From an uncultured Methanobrevibacter sp. (GTDB lineage: Archaea; Methanobacteriota; Methanobacteria; Methanobacteriales; Methanobacteriaceae), in assembly GCF_902770715.1 (NCBI RefSeq), contig NZ_CACXTS010000002.1, positions 1-64,000 on the forward strand: a DNA stretch of 64,000 nucleotides, given 5' to 3'. Position numbers and translations under genes: made by a program. Shown one piece after another: positions 36,894 to 45,435 of the stretch. Each line of letters begins with the position of its first letter. Position 1 is the stretch's first letter. Under the pieces are notes generated by a model, which searched no databases, was not told the DNA's origin, and saw only the letters and a list, made by a program, of their open reading frames with translations.

Positions 36894-38366
36894 ATGAACA
36901 AAAAATACATTATTGCAGCTATTGCAATCCTAATAATAATTTGTGCATGCGCTTTCGCTCTCACAAATTCATCCAGCAATGCCTCAACAAGCATTGATGC
37001 AAATGCACTGGAGGACAGAGGAAACCTCATTGTTGACTCTTAAAGCTTAGACGAAAGTAAGGGACTATACCACACTGATAGTGCAGATGTAAATACAATT
37101 CTTGTCAAAAATGGAGGAGCATTAAAGCTCATCGACTCCATCATCAACAAGACAGGAGACACCGCATCTACCGGTGACGACGCTGATTTTTATGGAATCA
37201 ATTCTGCCGTTTTAGCCAATACAAATGGCACCATAGACATTTCCAACGTTGAAATCAACACGGACTCCAAAGGATCCAACGGTATTTTTGTAACCAACGC
37301 TGAAGCATCTGGAGAAGATTCTTCAGCGCAAGGTGGAAATGCTGGCAGCGGAGGACAACCTCCTGAAATGCCTGACGGAGGCCAGCCTCCTGAAACAATT
37401 GACGGACAGGGTCCGGGAGGTAGCGAAGAACCTGGCCAGACCACAGTTTCCGGAACAACTGAAGCAAACATCAAAAACGTTAAAATCACAACACACTCAG
37501 ACAAATCCAGAGGACTGGACGCAACATACAACGGAATCATCAATGCCGAAAATGTTGTCATCAACACCGACGGCCAAAGCTGTGCGGCACTTGCAACAGA
37601 CCGTGGAGAGGGCCAGGTACATGTCAAGAACTCAGATATCAACACCGGCGTAAGCAAAGCCAGCGGCAGGGGATCACCTTTAATCTACTCAACAGGAAAC
37701 ATCACCTTGGAAAATACCAAAGGTACTTCCTATGTTTCTCAAATAGCATGCATCGAAGGCAAAAACTCAATTGAACTTACAGACTGTGATCTGACTGGAT
37801 ACGGCGAAGGAAACAGGCAGGATGGTGATGCATACGTCGATTTAGGAGGAGTGTTCATCTACCAGTCCATGAGCGGAGACGCTGATGTCGGAACAAGCCA
37901 GTTCACCGCCAAAAACTCCAAATTGACAATACCTCAGGAATCATCCGTTTACGGTGAGGCCCCAATGTTTCATGTAACCAACACCGCCTGTGTTATTAAT
38001 TTAGACAATACAGAGTTAAGCTTCGGCAGCGGAACATTCCTCGAAGTTTCAAGCCAAAACCAATGGGGAAACACTGGTTCAAATGGAGGAACAGCCGAAC
38101 TAAACACAGATAATGAAAAGATAGAAGGCAACGTCATTGTCGATTCAATCAGTTCCTTAAACTGGACCATGAAAAATACCGAGTTTAAAGGAGTAATCAA
38201 TTCAACAGGCAACACTACAGTAAATGTTGCTGAAGGTTCAACATGGACATTGACCGGGGACTCCACAGTCTCTTCATTGGCTGTTTCAGGAAACATCGAT
38301 TATGGTGACTATTCAATAACGGTTAATGGTCAAAACTACGATAGTTCAAATCCTTTTAACGGATAG
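36894..38366 (+). pseudogene. Secreted repeat-rich surface protein interrupted by an in-frame TAA
   Basis: ATG 36894 opens MNKKYIIAAIAILIIICACA, a signal peptide, and the frame meets TAA at 37041-37043 (codon 50). It then stays open without another stop for 440 codons to TAG 38364. The body is rich in Asn, Thr, Gly and Ser, with recurring VxI(N/T)TDG and LxxTxGNITLENT turns, resembling right-handed beta-helix surface proteins. It includes a Gly/Pro linker (GGQPPEMPDGG) common in gut Firmicutes surface proteins. The base composition is more GC-rich than around it, hinting at transfer. A TATA-like ATACTTAAATA lies about 25 bp before the ATG, so a leaderless message is likely. Confidence 0.75.
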
Positions 38367-38386
38367 GAAAGATTAGTTCTTTCCTA
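38364..38386 (+). terminator. Hairpin starting at the stop codon of the surface-protein gene
   Basis: TAGGAAAGA and TCTTTCCTA form a perfect 9-bp stem with loop TTAGT. The TAG stop is the first three bases of the stem. ATTTCCTATTTTTA follows. It supports the whole of 36894-38366 having been one gene. Confidence 0.7.
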
Positions 38387-38397
38387 ATTTCCTATTT

Positions 38398-38784
38398 TTA
38401 ACATAATCTAATTAGATTATCCACTTTATCAAAGTCACTGTCAAAACTGGCAATTTTAAAAATATCCTCTTTTTTCATTATTGCCACATACATTGCATCA
38501 AAAAATGAAATCGATGAATCGTATTTTACAAATTCATTCATTGCAGCATCATACAAAGCATTATCATCAACTACATAAAAAAAATTCGGAATATTTCTAT
38601 ATATTTCCAGAATGTCCTTTGTTTCAAGCTTGTTTTTTAATATGGTGACCGTTTCAGCAATGACCAAATTAGATATTACTAGCTTTTCATTCCTTATTTC
38701 ATTATAAACCTTAACTGCAGATTCATGCCAATCGTCATTGGAAACAAACAAACCCACAACAAAAGTCGTATCTAAAAAAATCAT
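38398..38784 (-). CDS. vapC: VapC-type PIN-domain toxin
   Basis: The product is 128 residues from ATG 38784, which overlaps the antitoxin stop as TAATG. The PIN acidic residues are in place: Asp5 (MIFLDTTF), Glu44 (VIAETV), Asp96 (SFFDAMYV) and Asp115/117 (SFDSDFD). VapC proteins cut RNA, often tRNA, when free of antitoxin. The upstream gene is the matching antitoxin. Confidence 0.88.
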   Translation of the reverse strand: MIFLDTTFVVGLFVSNDDWHESAVKVYNEIRNEKLVISNLVIAETVTILKNKLETKDILEIYRNIPNFFYVVDDNALYDAAMNEFVKYDSSISFFDAMYVAIMKKEDIFKIASFDSDFDKVDNLIRLC

Positions 38785-38969
38785 TAAAACTCCCCTTTTT
38801 TGAAGTCCTTTTTTATGTTTACACAATTCATTTTGTCATATGCCCTGAATTTTCCAATGAAATCATCCAGACAGAGTTTGTTTTGTGGTGTTTCTTTACT
38901 ATACATTTTATGTTTTCCTTTACTTTCAGGCGAAGATGTTTCTCTTAGTTTATGACTTAAAAGATTCAT
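38784..38969 (-). CDS. VapB-like antitoxin lacking a recognisable AbrB domain
   Basis: The product is 61 residues from ATG 38969, with AGGTGAT 4 nt upstream; a longer frame lacks such a site. The C-terminal half, LCLDDFIGKFRAYDKMNC and VNIKKDFKKGEF, is a likely toxin-binding tail and matches the tail of the AbrB-like protein at 39023-39259. The N-terminal half is basic and has no evident DNA-binding fold. Its stop overlaps the toxin start. Confidence 0.75.
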   Translation of the reverse strand: MNLLSHKLRETSSPESKGKHKMYSKETPQNKLCLDDFIGKFRAYDKMNCVNIKKDFKKGEF

Positions 38970-38976
38970 TGTATCA

Positions 38977-39001
38977 CCTAACTTTATATTTATCACCTAA
39001 C
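38977..39001 (-). promoter_or_regulatory. Pair of CCTAAC repeats, 19-bp period, before the VapBC pair
   Basis: CCTAAC is found at 38977-38982 and 38996-39001, within 12-bp direct repeats TATCACCTAACT. CTATATAAAG at 39001-39010 is the likely TATA box, so the repeats cover the start site. One repeat doubles as the ribosome-binding site. The same spacing occurs before the next antitoxin gene. Confidence 0.6.
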
Positions 39002-39022
39002 TATATAAAGATTTTCATGAAA

Positions 39023-39259
39023 TTATAATTTGCTATTTTTAAATTCATGTTTTAGTTTAACTGAATCAATTTTTTCCACTGCAGAATACTTGCCTATCAT
39101 TTCATCCAATGTTAAGTCCTTTATGAAATCCAATTCCACTTTTCCATTTTCATTTATCTTCCACTCAACCTTATAAGATTTATCCAAATTAAATTCCTTG
39201 CGAATCTCAAGGGGAATTACTGTTTGAAATTTATCATAAATCTTTGTTACACTAACCAT
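39023..39259 (-). CDS. AbrB/SpoVT-type antitoxin-like protein without its own toxin
   Basis: The product is 78 residues from ATG 39259. MVSVTKIYDKFQTVIPLEIR is a swapped-hairpin AbrB DNA-binding domain. The tail LTLDEMIGKYSAVEKIDS and VKLKHEFKNSKL parallels that of the VapB-like protein 53 bp downstream. No toxin gene follows directly, so it may control the adjacent VapC or be left from a lost pair. Confidence 0.78.
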   Translation of the reverse strand: MVSVTKIYDKFQTVIPLEIRKEFNLDKSYKVEWKINENGKVELDFIKDLTLDEMIGKYSAVEKIDSVKLKHEFKNSKL

Positions 39260-39270
39260 CACAAACACTT

Positions 39271-39295
39271 CCTAACTATAATTTAATTTCCTAAC
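39271..39295 (-). promoter_or_regulatory. Pair of CCTAAC repeats, 19-bp period, before the AbrB-like gene
   Basis: CCTAAC is at 39271-39276 and 39290-39295, each within TTCCTAAC. Core and period are the same as at 38977-39001, which suggests one regulator for both genes. Confidence 0.6.
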
Positions 39296-39366
39296 CCAAT
39301 ATAAATATTTATATTATCTTAAAAAAAGTGCAAAAAAATGAATAAAAATAAAAAAAAAGAAAAAAA

Positions 39367-39882
39367 TTAGCAGTCAAAGCCCGCTTCATAAACTTCCTTC
39401 AACAATTCAGGCTGGGACTTTACATCTCCAAATCCTGAAAGCACTGCCTTTTCTGTCGGATTTTTGGAAAAGCTGATGAAATCCCTGATTCCGATTAAGA
39501 CATTTCCATTACTTGAACCTGCTGCGGTTATGATGTAGTAGTCCTTGTTTTCCAGATGCCGGAATATGGGATAGCATCTGTCGAAGAACCTCTTAAGGGT
39601 TCCGCACATTGAATAGTAATAGACCGGTGTCGCATATACAATAACATCAGCTTCCATCATCTTGTCAAGAACTTCGGCAAGGCCATCTTCCTGGAAGCAT
39701 TTCATTTCGGGAGTCTTGCACTTATAGCATGCCTTGCATGCGTGGAATCTGATATCTTCTAGATTGTATTTTACAACAGCATTGTCCGCATCAAGTGCTC
39801 CCCTTACGAATTCATCACACATTGTATCAGAATTTCCTCCAATTCTCGGTGAGGAACTTATTACAATTACTTTCTTACTCAT
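39367..39882 (-). CDS. Flavodoxin-like NAD(P)H-dependent FMN reductase / Fe-S flavoprotein
   Basis: The product is 171 residues from MSKKVIVISSSPR at 39882. The FMN-binding loop SSSPRIGGNSDTM is followed by a cysteine patch ACKACYKCKTPEMKC, as in archaeal iron-sulfur flavoproteins, and YATPVYYYSMCGTLKRFFDR. It handles electron transfer to an unknown acceptor. Its start overlaps the flavodoxin gene end by 8 nt, so they are co-translated. Confidence 0.85.
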   Translation of the reverse strand: MSKKVIVISSSPRIGGNSDTMCDEFVRGALDADNAVVKYNLEDIRFHACKACYKCKTPEMKCFQEDGLAEVLDKMMEADVIVYATPVYYYSMCGTLKRFFDRCYPIFRHLENKDYYIITAAGSSNGNVLIGIRDFISFSKNPTEKAVLSGFGDVKSQPELLKEVYEAGFDC

Positions 39883-40339
39883 TTTCAATCCACCCTTTAG
39901 CTTTTGTGACGTCACCCATGAACCTCATTCCCTTTGAGAAATCGAGTTCCGGATAACTTGCCTGCAAATCATTTACGCATTTGTCAATTCCTGAACCGCC
40001 TGAGGTGCAGAACGCCTTAATTGTCTTGCCTTTCAGGTCAACGCTTTCTATGAAAGTATTGATTATTGACGGCGCTGTATACCACCATACAGGAAAGCCA
40101 ATCACAACAGTATCATATGCTGAAACGTCACAAGTTCCGACAATCGGAGGCCTGAAGGATTTATCGTTCATTTCTTTTGTTGACCTTGAATCCTTGTCGG
40201 TCCAGTCCAAATCGGCCGGAGTATAGATTTCTTCGGGAATTATTTCAAATAAGTCATATCCATTTTCGCCAGCTATTCTTTCCGCCACATCTTTTGTAAC
40301 GCCGCTGGCTGAAAAATACGCTACCAATACATTGCTCAT
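39875..40339 (-). CDS. Flavodoxin
   Basis: The product is 154 residues from MSNVLVAYFSASG at 40339; longer starts lack support. The FMN loop YFSASGVTKDVAERI, GFPVWWYTAPSIINTFI and FCTSGGSGIDKC are flavodoxin signatures. It is probably an electron carrier or FMN-dependent oxidoreductase paired with the downstream gene. Confidence 0.88.
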   Translation of the reverse strand: MSNVLVAYFSASGVTKDVAERIAGENGYDLFEIIPEEIYTPADLDWTDKDSRSTKEMNDKSFRPPIVGTCDVSAYDTVVIGFPVWWYTAPSIINTFIESVDLKGKTIKAFCTSGGSGIDKCVNDLQASYPELDFSKGMRFMGDVTKAKGWIENE

Positions 40340-40438
40340 TTTATCACCTACATGATGTTCTGTAATTGACAGTAAATAATTGTTTACATTCACAACAATA
40401 TTTCAATATCTGAATCTGTCAGCAACATTGACTGTTTT

Positions 40439-41236
40439 TCATTTTTTTAAAGATTCAATCTCACTTTTCAATTCCTGAATTTCCCTTTTAAGATTTCGAT
40501 TTTCCTCAAACAGATTATTGAATGTATCCGCATCAGTGGCAGATAACCTATCTGAGCGGCCTGCAAATTCCCTAACCTTTCTAAATTTCAGAAGCAATAT
40601 TGCAGGGCGGATTTCCTCATTATCAAAATCGTAAAATGTAGGGTCATCCAAATTATCGCGAAAACCTGTTTTATAGACCCTTTCAAATACCTTTTCATCA
40701 ATTAATTCAAAGGCATCCAGAAACTTATCCTTCAAATTCAAATCAATGGTAATCGGTTCGGTTGGAGTCGGCTTATGATTTGCATCAACAATTATTCCGC
40801 AAATGCCTCCGACTTTCAAAACACGCTTCATTTCAGATACTGTCGCATCCAAATCATCAACATGGTCCAGGGAGTTAATGGAAAATACAAAATCAAATGT
40901 TTCATCAACGAAAGGCATGTCCTCACTGTATCCCTTTACATAATGCATCTTATGAAATAGGGTTCCGCCGTTCAGCTTATAGTACTCATTGATTAAAGGA
41001 TCAAGACCTACCCTTAAATTAGCCATATCCGCCCATTCCAGACTTCCTCTTGGACCGCAGCCGATATCTAAAATGTTCTTGTCTGCAAAATCATCATACG
41101 CCAAATTCAAATCGTTGACGTAAAACTTGTCATAATATGGAACTCCGCCGAATGAATTCTTCAGGGTTTTCTCCATTTTAACCTTTTTAGCCCAGAATTT
41201 CAACTCATGCTTGTGTTTAAACTCATTATCCTGCAT
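40439..41236 (-). CDS. SAM-dependent methyltransferase with C-terminal coiled coil
   Basis: The product is 265 residues from MQDNEFKHKHE at 41236, with GGTAATA just upstream. The SAM motif ILDIGCGPRGSLEW lies near residues 52-65, followed by GLDP and FDFVFSINSLDHVDD. The last about 30 residues, EENRNLKREIQELKSEIESL, are a coiled coil. That layout is common in methyltransferases encoded in surface-glycan regions. Substrate unknown. Confidence 0.83.
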   Translation of the reverse strand: MQDNEFKHKHELKFWAKKVKMEKTLKNSFGGVPYYDKFYVNDLNLAYDDFADKNILDIGCGPRGSLEWADMANLRVGLDPLINEYYKLNGGTLFHKMHYVKGYSEDMPFVDETFDFVFSINSLDHVDDLDATVSEMKRVLKVGGICGIIVDANHKPTPTEPITIDLNLKDKFLDAFELIDEKVFERVYKTGFRDNLDDPTFYDFDNEEIRPAILLLKFRKVREFAGRSDRLSATDADTFNNLFEENRNLKREIQELKSEIESLKK

Positions 41237-41458
41237 TATTACCACTGAATAATATTATATCCGACTTAATATAAAAGTTAATGTAATTTGCTTTTGAAGA
41301 TATACATGTCGAGTTAAAAAGCTGATTGATTTTTGGAAACCTTCCAGTTAATGTGAAATCCAAATTATTAAATGCATAGTTTTTAGATTTGGTTGCTTAT
41401 AATGGCATGCACATTGCATTATATTGGATGGTGAATTGATTTAAAAAAAGAGAAAAGA

Positions 41459-41480
41459 ATAAGGAATTGAAAATCCTTAT
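41459..41480 (-). terminator. Hairpin plus U-tract after the truncated Ig/PG-binding gene
   Basis: ATAAGGA and TCCTTAT form a perfect 7-bp stem with an 8-nt loop, 2 bp from the stop. A U-rich run follows on the minus strand (complement of 41441-41456). Confidence 0.7.
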
Positions 41481-41482
41481 CT

Positions 41483-41968
41483 TTAAATTATTCCAAGCTT
41501 TTTGGCAGTCTTTTCGTCAACTTTACCAGTGCCCTTAAGGGTTTTTGCATTCTGGAACTGCTTGACGGCCATTTTAGTGTAGTCCCAGAAGATTCCGTCG
41601 ACTTTTAGATAACGGCCGTTGTATGTGAGATAGTATCCGTGGTTTTTCAATGCCCTTTGGATCTTTTTGACGATTGCCTTTTCCTTGCTTCCTTTCTGAA
41701 CTGTTTTCCAGACAGACTTGACCTTGATGCTGACCTTCTTAGTGACTTTCTTGTAGTATTTGCTTCCTTTGAAGGTTACTGTTGCCTTGAAAGTGCCTTT
41801 CTTGTTGAGCTGGGTAATCTTGAATGTAGCCTTGCCCTTGGGGTTTGTTGTGGCTTTATAGGTTTTGCCGTTGACTTTAAGGGTAAGTTGGGCATTCCTG
41901 ATTCCCTTGCCGTTCTTGTTCTTCAAGGTTATTGTGTATTTCTTGGTTTTTGTATAATATAATAATAA
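41483..41968 (-). pseudogene. 5'-truncated secreted protein: Ig-like repeat plus peptidoglycan-binding-type domain
   Basis: The frame opens abruptly after a TAA at 41969 with no ATG or ribosome-binding site, then reads TKTKKYTITLKNKNGKG, the middle of an Ig-like repeat. After KVSIKVKS a PG_binding_1-type domain follows (GSKEKAIVKKIQRALKNHGY, then VDGIFWDYTKMAVKQFQNAK). Full-length relatives have a signal peptide and several more repeats. It therefore looks like the 3' end of a larger surface protein gene. A TTG at 41926 could start 147 residues, but without a signal peptide. Confidence 0.7.
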
Positions 41969-42056
41969 TTAACAGAACGAATTATCCGATTTTTTAAACT
42001 GATGGATTTTTGAAAAAAATTTAATTAATAGTTCAATCTAAAATTTAATTATTTAA

Positions 42057-42098
42057 AGTGCAATGAGTATCGCCAAGCCGGTACAAATTTAGCGCACT
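42057..42098 (+). promoter_or_regulatory. Two-tier hairpin in the hemD leader
   Basis: Outer AGTGC pairs with GCACT and inner GTATCG with CGGTAC (one G-U pair) around CCAAGC. It lies 26 bp before ATG 42124 and is much richer in G/C than its surroundings. It could be an RNA element or a protein site; no known riboswitch is recognised. Confidence 0.35.
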
Positions 42099-42123
42099 TA
42101 CAAATTAATGAAGGTAATGTAAT

Positions 42124-42888
42124 ATGTCAAAACCTGTTGTTGCAATAACAAGACCTAAGGATAGGGCAAAAAAGGCTTGTGAAATTGTAAAGGAATTGGG
42201 CGGCGTGCCTGTTCTTGCGCCGACACTTGACTTGGAGCCTGTAAATACCGAATCACTGAAAAATCTGGTTGAAAGAAAGGATGATTTGGACTGGATTATA
42301 TTCACATCCCCTACAACCATCGTTTCACTGAACAAGTTCTATCCCGATTTCATCAAAACCCTAAGCTGCAAATTAGCCGTCATCGGAAACAAGACCGGAA
42401 AATTGGCTGAAAAAAACGGCATGACAGTTGATTTGATGCCTGATGATTTCACGGCCGAAGGACTCATTGAAGAGTTCAAAAAAAGGGGAATCACCGATAA
42501 GGTAATCGGAATTCCAAGAACCGCATCTGCAAGGCCGGTGCTTCCGGAAGAGCTGGAAAAGCTTGGAAATGAAATCATATTGGCTGAAGCCTACAAATCA
42601 CTTTTCCCGATGGATGAGGATGCAGTAAAAGATTTGATTTCAAAAATCGAAAACAGGGAAATTGATGCGATAACATTTACAAGCCCTTTGACTGTTGAAA
42701 ATTTCTTTGAAATCGTTGAAAACAAGCAGAAAATAGCCAAATTGCTCTCAGAAAACCTACTGACTGTCTGCATTGGTCCGATTACAGCAAAGGTTTTGGA
42801 AAAATATGGCATTGACCACATTTACCCAGATACCTATACAGTTCCAGACATGATGGAACTGCTATTCAAAACATTAGACAGGTGTTAA
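42124..42888 (+). CDS. hemD: Uroporphyrinogen-III synthase
   Basis: The product is 254 residues, within the usual size. It shows the two-lobed HemD pattern: VAITRPKDRAKKACEIVKEL and VLAPTLDLEPV at the start, FTSPTTIVSL, and in the second lobe DAITFTSPLTVENFFEIV and VCIGPITAKVLEKYGI. It closes hydroxymethylbilane to uroporphyrinogen III. The SRP19 gene follows after 1 bp and the RecJ gene after that, forming one run of genes. Confidence 0.93.
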   Translation: MSKPVVAITRPKDRAKKACEIVKELGGVPVLAPTLDLEPVNTESLKNLVERKDDLDWIIFTSPTTIVSLNKFYPDFIKTLSCKLAVIGNKTGKLAEKNGMTVDLMPDDFTAEGLIEEFKKRGITDKVIGIPRTASARPVLPEELEKLGNEIILAEAYKSLFPMDEDAVKDLISKIENREIDAITFTSPLTVENFFEIVENKQKIAKLLSENLLTVCIGPITAKVLEKYGIDHIYPDTYTVPDMMELLFKTLDRC

Positions 42889-42889
42889 T

Positions 42890-43159
42890 ATGATTACTAT
42901 ATGGCCGCAATACTTAAATAAAAACCTATCCCTGAAAGAGGGACGCAAGATTTCAAAAGAGGATTGCGTAAAGGATCCGAGCATGAATGAAATCGAAAAA
43001 GCCTTGAAAAGGCTTGGACTTTCCTACAACATTGACAAGGAACGCGCTTATCCTGGAAAATGGTATGAAAAATCTGGAAGGGTCCTTGTCGAATGGGAAG
43101 GAACAAAACTGGAATTGATAAGAGAAGTTAGCTTGAAGATAAAAGAGATTAGACACTGA
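42890..43159 (+). CDS. srp19: Signal recognition particle 19 kDa subunit
   Basis: The product is 89 residues. ITIWPQYLNKNLSLKEGRKI and VKDPSMNEIEKALKRLGL are the SRP19 core. It binds 7S RNA and helps SRP54 join it, for delivery of membrane and secreted proteins. It is typical of archaea and eukaryotes. Confidence 0.95.
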   Translation: MITIWPQYLNKNLSLKEGRKISKEDCVKDPSMNEIEKALKRLGLSYNIDKERAYPGKWYEKSGRVLVEWEGTKLELIREVSLKIKEIRH

Positions 43160-43164
43160 TTATT

Positions 43165-44571
43165 ATGCAAATACCACCACAAATGCACGAACAGTACCTG
43201 CAGGCGAAGGAAATTATAGAAAACAGCAAAGACATCAAGGTATATTCCCATATCGACTGCGACGGAATCTGTTCAGGCGCAATACTATCAACCATACTAG
43301 ACAGACAGAACAAGGAACATGAAATCGAATTCGTAAACCTCGATGTATTGGACAATATCGAACTGACCCATGAGCTTACAATATTTTCCGATTTGGGATC
43401 AGGCCAGAACATTGACGGCAAAGCCCGCAAAGGTCAAAAAATTATTGTCCTGGACCACCATCCTCCATTGAGAGACCTGGATTACAAAAACGATAAGAAC
43501 TATACTTATCTGGAAATCAATCCAATGCATCATGGCATTGATGGGTCATACTATGTCTGCGGAGGAGGTTTATGCTATTTTTTAGCAAAGGAATTTGGAT
43601 ATACTGATTTAAGCTGGATTGGAGTTTTATCCGCAATTGGAGATATGCAAAATACCAAAAGCGGACATTTCGAAGGCCTGAATGAGATTATCCAACAGGA
43701 CGCCATTGACGGAGGCTATCTTGAATTGACAAAGGATGACCTCAACATCTATGGAAGAAATACAAGACCCCTGTTCATTGCACTTTCCTACTTCAGTGAT
43801 GTAAAGCTTCCGATTACAAACAATACTGCCGAAACAATGGCTATTCTGGAGGAATTGGGAATCGATGAGAAGCATAACAGAAAAACATTGAATCAACTTA
43901 CACAGGATGAAAAGAACAGACTGATTCAATACCTCATATCCATGCTTGCAAAAGTGGTTCCGGGAAAATACGTCAGATATATTCCCCAATTGATTATCGG
44001 AGATGCATATACTTTCTTAAAGGAAGATCCTCAAAGTTTCCTGAGGGACGGCTCTGAATTTTCAACAGCCATGAATGCATGCGGAAGAAACAGCGAAGAG
44101 AAAGTTGCAATGGAAGTTCTTAAGGGAGACAGGTTTGTGGCTTTAGATGAACTTGAAAGCGTGAGTCTAGACCACAGACGCAACCTCGCACAGTCAATTG
44201 CCAAAGTTGCTGAAGGCGATGAAACCAACATTATTGAAATGGAAAACCTGCAATACTTTGACGGCACTGGAATCAAACCAGAAATTGTCGGTACCATAAC
44301 CGGAATGATTTTAGGGTATTGTGATTGGAAAAAGCCAATCATAGGGTTTACACAAACCGACGAAAAGGGACTTAAAGTATCCCTCAGATGTTCCAGATTG
44401 CTTTCATATGATGGAATCCACTTCGGTAACATAATCCGTAAAGTTGCAGCTGATGTCGGCGGCAGCGGCGGTGGGCATGCAATGGCATGTGGTGCCTACA
44501 TCCCTATCGACAAAAAAGATGAATTCCTCAACAAATTCAATGACAGTCTTGACGGCATGTTAACAAATTAG
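43165..44571 (+). CDS. Archaeal RecJ-like DHH nuclease (GAN type)
   Basis: The product is 468 residues. DHH motifs seen: SHIDCDGICSGA (Asp31, Asp33), FSDLGSGQN, LDHHPPL, and the DHHA1 end GGSGGGHAMACGAYIP. Archaeal RecJ proteins are single-strand exonucleases that join the CMG-like replication complex. The gene lies 5 bp after SRP19. Confidence 0.9.
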   Translation: MQIPPQMHEQYLQAKEIIENSKDIKVYSHIDCDGICSGAILSTILDRQNKEHEIEFVNLDVLDNIELTHELTIFSDLGSGQNIDGKARKGQKIIVLDHHPPLRDLDYKNDKNYTYLEINPMHHGIDGSYYVCGGGLCYFLAKEFGYTDLSWIGVLSAIGDMQNTKSGHFEGLNEIIQQDAIDGGYLELTKDDLNIYGRNTRPLFIALSYFSDVKLPITNNTAETMAILEELGIDEKHNRKTLNQLTQDEKNRLIQYLISMLAKVVPGKYVRYIPQLIIGDAYTFLKEDPQSFLRDGSEFSTAMNACGRNSEEKVAMEVLKGDRFVALDELESVSLDHRRNLAQSIAKVAEGDETNIIEMENLQYFDGTGIKPEIVGTITGMILGYCDWKKPIIGFTQTDEKGLKVSLRCSRLLSYDGIHFGNIIRKVAADVGGSGGGHAMACGAYIPIDKKDEFLNKFNDSLDGMLTN

Positions 44572-44628
44572 TTTATATAAGATAAAGATAAATATATAAA
44601 TTAATCAAGTAAAATTGAGGGATGAATC

Positions 44629-45435
44629 ATGATGAAAGCATTTAAGAAAAGAGGTGCACTTACACATTTTCAGATTTTGAGTGAAATATCTAAACAAGAT
44701 CCGCATCTCAAACAAAAAGATTTGGCTAATACTTTGGGAATTACTATACAGGCTGTTTCTGAAAACATAAAAACATTGATTGAATTGGGATACATCACTT
44801 CCAAAGACGGAAGATCACCATATAAAATTACTCAGGCAGGCATTGATAAAGTAAAAAAAGATGCAATAAGCTTAAGGAAATATTCTGATTCTGTTTTAGA
44901 AACAATGAATCATTATAAAACAATTTGGCCGGCAATCGCAACAGAAGACCTTAAAAAAGATGATATTGTGGGTCTTTACATGGAAAATGGAGTATTATAC
45001 GCTCACAAAAAAGAGGAAAATGCGACAGGTCTTGTTTTAGATGATGCAGAAGCGGGCATGGACGTATCCTTAACTAACCTAACCGGACTCATTGACATGA
45101 GCGTTGGCGAAGTTACTGTTATTATAGTTCCTACAATCAAAGATGGCGGGTCCAAAGCTTGTGATTTGGATTTAATCAGAAATGTCTATGAAAAAGGTAC
45201 AAACACCGGTGAAGCAATCGATAAGGTTGCAGTGGCAGGTACAGTTTCACGCGCCGTCGCTAAAAAACTAGACATTCCTATAGATATTGAATTTGCAGCA
45301 CCTCAAGCAACAGCAAATGCAGCCCGTAAAGGCCTGAATGTCGTTGCAATCTGTGTAGGGGACATGAGTAAAGCATTCACTCGTGAGCTCGAATCTGAAA
45401 AAATTAAATTTAACATTATTGATGGGGCAAAATAA
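44629..45435 (+). CDS. Winged-helix regulator with C-terminal ligand-like domain
   Basis: The product is 268 residues. An N-terminal winged helix (LKQKDLANTLGITIQAVSEN, ELGYITSKDG) is followed by about 170 residues of unknown fold. These contain VVAICVGDMSKAFTREL and AVAGTVSRAVAKKLDIP. This two-part protein is seen in Methanobacteriales and other euryarchaea. The ligand is unknown. A GAGGGATGA lies before the ATG. Its TAA abuts the stop of the convergent helicase gene. Confidence 0.8.
   Translation: MMKAFKKRGALTHFQILSEISKQDPHLKQKDLANTLGITIQAVSENIKTLIELGYITSKDGRSPYKITQAGIDKVKKDAISLRKYSDSVLETMNHYKTIWPAIATEDLKKDDIVGLYMENGVLYAHKKEENATGLVLDDAEAGMDVSLTNLTGLIDMSVGEVTVIIVPTIKDGGSKACDLDLIRNVYEKGTNTGEAIDKVAVAGTVSRAVAKKLDIPIDIEFAAPQATANAARKGLNVVAICVGDMSKAFTRELESEKIKFNIIDGAK

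Noticed and set aside
37190-38296. Long minus-strand frames opposite the repeat-rich surface protein
   Set aside because: They are shadows of the biased codons of the plus-strand gene and lack starts or known motifs.
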